Shown here: one piece after another, positions 6,006 to 9,548 of the stretch
How positions within the stretch are numbered: position 1 is the stretch's first letter
Layout of the letters: every line of letters starts with the position of its first letter
Source of the DNA: Verrucomicrobiota bacterium
Lineage (GTDB): Bacteria > Verrucomicrobiota > Verrucomicrobiia > Opitutales > Opitutaceae
DNA: 9,548 nucleotides
NCBI GenBank assembly: GCA_030832235.1
Contig: JAURJO010000178.1
Location: 1-9,548 of the forward strand
Reading direction: 5' to 3'
Notes under the pieces: model-generated
Databases searched by the model: none
The model's input: the letters and a program-made list of their open reading frames with translations, nothing else
Told to the model about the DNA's origin: nothing
Translations under genes and position numbers: made by a program

Positions 6006-7522
6006 AGGATGTGAACTCCGAATCCTCCTCCGTGTCCTCTGTGTCCACCGCATCTTCCTCACCTTCCGCCGCCCGTTACGAGGCCGTCATCGGCCTGGAG
6101 GTGCATGTGCAGATCAAGGCGGCCTCCAAGGTTTTCGCGGCCGTGGGCACCGGCTATGGTCATGAACCGAACACACTGACCGATCCGGTGGTGCTCGCGT
6201 TGCCCGGGGCTTTGCCGGTGATGAACAAGGCGGCGCTCGACGCCATCATCAAGGCGGGGCTCCTGCTTGGCTGCCGCATCTCGCCGGTGTGCAAGTGGGA
6301 CCGGAAGAACTACTTTTATCCCGACTCGCCGAAGAACTACCAGATATCGCAGTACGACCTGCCCGTGTGCCTCGGCGGCGAGGTCGAGATCGAGCTGCCG
6401 GGGACGGCCCGCAACGTGATGGGTGAACACAAGCGCATCCCGCTCACGCGCATCCATCTCGAGGAGGACGTCGGCAAGCTGAGCCACGGCACGATCGACT
6501 CGCTGGTTGATTACAACCGCGCGGGTACGCCGCTCATGGAGATTGTCTCCGAGCCGGCGCTGCATTCCGCCGAGGAGGCCTACGCCTACCTGACCTCCCT
6601 GCGCGCCTCGATGATCTACGGCGGTATTTCCGACTGCGACATGGAGAAGGGGCAGCTGCGCTGCGACGCCAACATCTCCATCCGTCCGGTCGGTGAACAG
6701 AGGTTGGGTACGAAGGTCGAGCTGAAGAACCTCAACTCGATCTCGTTCGTGCGCGACGGCATCGCCCACGAGATCCGGCGACAGATCGCGCTGGTGGAGC
6801 GCGGCGGCGTGATCACGCAGGAGACGCGGGACTACGACGGCATGACCGGCACGTCGCAGTCGTTGCGCTCCAAGGAGGAGGCGCACGATTACCGTTATTT
6901 CCCTGATCCTGACCTCATGCCCGTGGCGGTCGATGAGGCGTGGAAGGACAGGATCCGGGCCACCTGCCCGGAGCTGCCCTTCGACAAGCAGCGCCGCTTC
7001 CTGGAGCAATACCAGCTGCCCTACACCCTGACTTCAGTCCTGGTCTGGGATCGCGCGCTCGCGGATTACTTCGAGCAGGCCGCAGGCCTCTGCGGCAAGC
7101 CGCAGGCTGCCGGCAATTGGATCGTGAACGACCTTTTGCGCGAGCTGGGCAATGCGAAGACAACGCTCGCCGAATGCCGCGTCACGCCGCGGCACCTGGC
7201 GGAGTTGGTGAAACTGGTCGATGCCGGGATGTTGATCACCGCCTCGGCCCGTGAGGTTTTCGCGGAGATGTTCGCCACGGGCGAAGAGCCCGGCGTGATC
7301 GCCGACCGCCGCGGTCTCAGGAATGCGCCGTCCGACGGAGGCGAACTGGAGCAATGGTGCCGGGACGCGATTACCGCCAATCCCAAAGCCTTGGCCGAGT
7401 TCAAGGCCGGCAAGGACAGCGCGATCAACGCGTTCAAAGGCCCGGTCATGAAAGCCGCGAAGGGCAAGGCCAACCCGAAGGCGGTCGACGAGACGCTGCG
7501 GCGTCTGCTCGCAGTCTCCTGA
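6002..7522 (+). CDS. gatB: Asp/Glu-tRNA amidotransferase subunit B
   Basis: GatB phosphorylates the misacylated tRNA carboxylate with ATP and amidates it using ammonia from GatA. From GTG 6002 the protein has 506 residues. The catalytic cradle domain starts at YEAVIGLEVHVQ (residue 26) and includes RKNYFYPDSPKNYQISQYD, LTRIHLEEDVGK, NRAGTPLMEIVSEP and LRCDANIS; the C-terminal YqeY-like tRNA-binding region (about 355-504) includes GPVMKAAKGKANP. The start is uncertain: GTG codons occur at 5978, 6002, 6011, 6032 and 6041. GTG 6002 overlaps the gatA stop as GTGA and was chosen. Most relatives start only a few residues before the YEAVIGLE block, so about 20 residues are extra and Ser-rich. Zinc-site cysteines seen in many homologues (CPVC before LPGALPV) are absent: the sequence here is DPVV. 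Confidence 0.94.
   Translation: MKDVNSESSSVSSVSTASSSPSAARYEAVIGLEVHVQIKAASKVFAAVGTGYGHEPNTLTDPVVLALPGALPVMNKAALDAIIKAGLLLGCRISPVCKWDRKNYFYPDSPKNYQISQYDLPVCLGGEVEIELPGTARNVMGEHKRIPLTRIHLEEDVGKLSHGTIDSLVDYNRAGTPLMEIVSEPALHSAEEAYAYLTSLRASMIYGGISDCDMEKGQLRCDANISIRPVGEQRLGTKVELKNLNSISFVRDGIAHEIRRQIALVERGGVITQETRDYDGMTGTSQSLRSKEEAHDYRYFPDPDLMPVAVDEAWKDRIRATCPELPFDKQRRFLEQYQLPYTLTSVLVWDRALADYFEQAAGLCGKPQAAGNWIVNDLLRELGNAKTTLAECRVTPRHLAELVKLVDAGMLITASAREVFAEMFATGEEPGVIADRRGLRNAPSDGGELEQWCRDAITANPKALAEFKAGKDSAINAFKGPVMKAAKGKANPKAVDETLRRLLAVS
6026..6061 (+). repeat. Degenerate 9-nt tandem repeat at the gatB 5' end
   Basis: Four consecutive 9-mers are TCCTCCGTG, TCCTCTGTG, TCCACCGCA and TCTTCCTCA; the first two differ at one base and the later copies have decayed. 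They encode SSV-SSV-STA-SSS in the gatB frame. On the other strand the core reads GGACACAGAGGACACGGAGG, which resembles a short dispersed sequence I recall from many bacterial genomes, often near gene ends. The tandem structure is seen directly; membership of a dispersed family is from memory and needs a search. Confidence 0.5.
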
Positions 7523-7523
7523 G

Positions 7524-8117
7524 ATGAAGTGGCTTGGCTTGCATCCCGAGGCGCGGACCGCGCGTGGCGTCGATGAGGCGGGCGTGGAGGCATCGCCGGG
7601 CGGTTCCGCCCTGAAGGGCGCCATCTCCTTCGCGATCCTCAGCACGATCGCCTACGGCATCTGGGCCTTTCAACTTTTGCCTTATGGTCCGGGTATGTAC
7701 GCGGCGATCGCCGTGGTTTACCTGGGGCTCGGCGGGTTGGCCCTCGGGGAATTGGTGGCGGGGCGGGGAGCGATCCCTCGTGTCACCGCGCTCTTCGCTT
7801 TGTCATTCTTTGCGTACGCGCTGATCTGGTGCGCGTTTTGGTTCGGACTCCGCGGAAAGCATCACGCGGATCTTTGGGGCGCGGCGATTGGCTTGGCGGC
7901 GATGTCCGCGCTGGTTCGCAGGGCTTTCGGCGCCAAGGAAGGCGCGCTCGAGGCGTGGGCAGTACTCTTCGCGTGCCACACGCTTGGATACACGCTGGGT
8001 GACGAACTTCATGCCGCTTTCCGCGGCGTCACCGGTCGATTGTTGTGGGGCACGGCGCACGGCGCGGGCTTCGGCGCCGGGCTGGGCTACCTGCTGTCGG
8101 TGGCGCAGCGACGGTAA
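7524..8117 (+). CDS. Conserved-looking membrane protein of unknown function
   Basis: I do not recognise this 197-residue protein. After a hydrophilic N-terminus of about 30 residues it has about six hydrophobic segments: roughly 33-52, 58-78, 88-109, 115-132, 142-158 and 172-193. It is therefore probably an integral inner-membrane protein. Small and aromatic residues are frequent (YGIWAF, FFAYALIWCAFWFGL). Several histidines sit near the predicted segment ends (113-114, 152, 163, 179), and the last part contains a glycine-rich GTAHGAGFGAGLGYL helix. No transporter or enzyme motif was found. The ATG lies one base after the gatB stop, with no good ribosome-binding site, so translation is probably coupled to gatB. 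A later in-frame Met at residue 58 would remove the first membrane segment and is less likely. The gene ends 13 nt before a convergent gene. Confidence 0.8.
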   Translation: MKWLGLHPEARTARGVDEAGVEASPGGSALKGAISFAILSTIAYGIWAFQLLPYGPGMYAAIAVVYLGLGGLALGELVAGRGAIPRVTALFALSFFAYALIWCAFWFGLRGKHHADLWGAAIGLAAMSALVRRAFGAKEGALEAWAVLFACHTLGYTLGDELHAAFRGVTGRLLWGTAHGAGFGAGLGYLLSVAQRR

Positions 8118-8130
8118 GCCCCCGCGACCT

Positions 8131-9357
8131 TCAGTCGCCGATCGCCCAGAGGTATTCTTGGCGCTCCGGGGCCGTTTTGGCCGCGCGCAGGTAGATGCGA
8201 TTGCCGCAGATGGAGGGGGAGGACAGCGACTCGTCGCCGAGCTTGTTCTGCGCGATGAGCTTCATCCCCTTCGGGGAAACCTGCAGCACGGAGGTTACCG
8301 CGCGCTGGTTGGTCACAAAGATTCGGTCCCCGAGCATGACGGGTGAACCGTAGAAATCGCGGTCGACCTTTTCGCGCCAGAGTTCCTCGCCGGTGTCGGA
8401 TTTCCAACAGACCGCCTGACCGGCATCGAGAAGGGCGTAGAGGTGCCCCTCGCGCACGAGCTTCGACGGCACGTAAACGCGGGTGTTGTTCTGCCATGCG
8501 ATCTTCCCGGAGCCGTCGGCTTCCACCGCGGTGATGTTGTTCTTAGGGTAGCCGCCGCTCACGAAGACGCGCCGGCCATCGGTGACGGCGGTTGTCACGC
8601 ACTCCTCGGTGGCGCCGTCGACTTCCCAGAACTTCTTCCCGGTGAGCGGGTCGAGACTCGTAATGAGATTGCAGCCGGCGAGCACGGCCTGCACGCGCCC
8701 CGCGACGTCGATGATGGCCGGGGTGGTGTAATTGGGAATCTTCGGGCGGTCGTGGCTCCACACCACCTCTCCGGTGCGGCGGTTGAGGCCCTTGATCACG
8801 CCGCCGCCACGGTGGTCGGCGCTCACCAGCACCACCTCGCCGTGCACGACCGGCGAGGATCCAAATCCCTGGTGCATGACGAAATCACCGATTCTCCGCT
8901 GCCAGAGGATGCGTCCGGAGGCGTCGAGCGCCGAGGTGTGGATGCCTTTGCCGTTGGGGAAATTGATGTAGGCCCGCTCGCCATCCCACGTCACCGACGA
9001 GGCCGCGGGGGAGGAGAGGCGGTGGTTGCCGGAATCGAGATTACCCCGGTGTACCACGGTCGACCACAGTTCACGTCCGGTCGCGCGGTCGAGACAGAGC
9101 ACGAGTTGTTCCTGCGCCGTCGCGTCCGCCGTGGTGAGGAAGATGTGGTTGCCGACGACGGTGGGTGAGGAATGTCCGCGGCCGCGCAGGGGTGTGCGCC
9201 AGATGACCTTGTCCGATTCACTCCACTTCTCCGGGACCTTCTGCGCGGGGTCGGCGTGGCCGTCGCCGTTGGGGCCGCGCCACCGAGGCCAATCCGAGGC
9301 GGGAAGGGAGGTGAACGTGCACAGGAGGATCAGGCCGAGGGGCAGGTAGGGGCGCAT
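8131..9357 (-). CDS. Secreted PQQ-like beta-propeller protein
   Basis: From ATG 9357 this is a 408-residue protein with a clear Sec signal peptide: MRPY, a hydrophobic stretch LPLGLILLCTFTSLPA, and probable cleavage before SDW (after residue 20). The mature protein starts DWPRWRGPNGDGH, typical of a large family of PQQ-binding-like propeller proteins in Planctomycetes and Verrucomicrobia. Propeller blades are marked by repeats ending in Trp: LDRATGRELW (89-98), LDASGRILW (144-152), LNRRTGEVVW (191-200), LDPLTGKKFW (235-244), VEADGSGKIAW (278-288) and WKSDTGEELW (318-327). No dehydrogenase catalytic residues were identified, so PQQ binding or enzymatic activity is not implied; a scaffold or binding role in the periplasm is likely. 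The frame remains open upstream to 9522, but that extension lacks a signal peptide and reads as low-complexity shadow sequence. A GGAGGG at 9377-9382 is rather far from the start. Confidence 0.88.
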   Translation of the reverse strand: MRPYLPLGLILLCTFTSLPASDWPRWRGPNGDGHADPAQKVPEKWSESDKVIWRTPLRGRGHSSPTVVGNHIFLTTADATAQEQLVLCLDRATGRELWSTVVHRGNLDSGNHRLSSPAASSVTWDGERAYINFPNGKGIHTSALDASGRILWQRRIGDFVMHQGFGSSPVVHGEVVLVSADHRGGGVIKGLNRRTGEVVWSHDRPKIPNYTTPAIIDVAGRVQAVLAGCNLITSLDPLTGKKFWEVDGATEECVTTAVTDGRRVFVSGGYPKNNITAVEADGSGKIAWQNNTRVYVPSKLVREGHLYALLDAGQAVCWKSDTGEELWREKVDRDFYGSPVMLGDRIFVTNQRAVTSVLQVSPKGMKLIAQNKLGDESLSSPSICGNRIYLRAAKTAPERQEYLWAIGD

Positions 9358-9418
9358 GGGGAAGGTTTTCGACGCACCCTCCGGCGCCGCAAGCGCAACG
9401 TTCAGCTCGGAGCATGAA

Positions 9419-9443
9419 GAAGGCGGGGTTGTGCCCCGCCTTC
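9419..9443 (-). terminator. Strong hairpin, probable terminator of the right-end minus-strand gene
   Basis: GAAGGCGGGG at 9419-9428 pairs perfectly with CCCCGCCTTC at 9434-9443 around a 5-nt loop. Read on the minus strand it lies 26 nt after the stop codon of the partial gene at 9470-9548 and is followed by TTCATGCT, only a weak U-rich tail. Its position suits a terminator insulating that gene from the propeller gene starting at 9357. On the plus strand no gene ends nearby. Confidence 0.6.
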
Positions 9444-9469
9444 GCAACTTCGCTGCGGTCGCCGTCGGA

Positions 9470-9548
9470 TCAGTTGCGGCCGACGGTCGCGGGCCGGCGG
9501 GTCTTGCTCTCGACGAACTCACGGATCACCGCCATGCGCTCCCGCTGG
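9470..9548 (-). CDS. C-terminal end of an unrecognised protein (5' part outside the window)
   Basis: The minus strand has an open frame entering from the right edge and ending at TGA (9472-9470). Its 25 visible residues read QRERMAVIREFVESKTRRPA followed by TVGRN. The composition is that of a charged helix with a basic end, plausible as a real C-terminus, and the well-placed hairpin downstream supports a gene ending here. The fragment is too short to assign to a family. Confidence 0.45.
   Translation of the reverse strand, partial: QRERMAVIREFVESKTRRPATVGRN

Noticed and set aside
6059..7009. A 316-codon open frame on the minus strand inside gatB
   Set aside because: It is fully covered by gatB, whose conserved motifs run through the whole stretch; the antisense product shows no recognisable domain and no ribosome-binding site was evident.
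9462..9486. CCGTCGG/CCGACGG inverted repeat over the stop codon of the right-end partial gene
   Set aside because: The 11-nt loop and 7-bp stem are modest, it overlaps coding sequence, and the hairpin at 9419-9443 is a far better terminator candidate.
9358..9522. Extension of the propeller protein to a start at 9522
   Set aside because: It would bury the signal peptide 55 residues inside the protein, cross the hairpin at 9419-9443 and overlap the C-terminus of another gene in a different frame.

Overview
The window is a dense, GC-rich stretch of bacterial chromosome carrying translation genes. Gene order (rpmI-rplT-pheS-pheT, then gatC-gatA-gatB) and the secreted beta-propeller protein at the right end, whose mature N-terminus begins DWPRWRGPN, point to the Planctomycetes-Verrucomicrobia group. 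The high GC content would suit an Opitutaceae-type verrucomicrobium. That assignment is inferred from protein style and base composition; no rRNA marker is present.

Left end (1-651): the 3' end of rpmI (ribosomal protein L35), then a 97-nt gap that can fold into a long stem enclosing a small hairpin, then complete rplT (L20). Two tandem hairpins follow rplT, and the second has a U-tract typical of a Rho-independent terminator. An in-frame ATG inside that terminator should not be taken as the pheS start; the start at 718 fits the PheS family.

Centre (718-8117): six tightly packed plus-strand genes: pheS, pheT, gatC, gatA, gatB and an unrecognised membrane protein. Gaps are 18 nt or less, and several stop and start codons overlap or nearly touch, so this is probably one translationally coupled operon. 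It joins the two subunits of phenylalanyl-tRNA synthetase to all three subunits of the tRNA-dependent amidotransferase, which converts misacylated Glu-tRNA(Gln) and/or Asp-tRNA(Asn). The catalytic motifs of all these proteins are intact. The least ordinary points are a Ser-rich N-terminal extension of GatB encoded by a degenerate 9-nt tandem repeat, loss of the usual zinc cysteines in GatB, a short insertion in PheS, and the membrane protein starting one base after gatB.

Right end (8131-9548): on the minus strand, a secreted PQQ-like beta-propeller protein converges on the membrane protein gene with a 13-nt gap. Beyond it lie a strong 10-bp-stem hairpin and the last 25 codons of another minus-strand gene that runs out of the window.

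I see no mobile element, CRISPR array, tRNA, rRNA or defence system. Most of the window is ordinary housekeeping sequence, and the findings are mainly about gene boundaries, RNA structure and one uncharacterised membrane protein.
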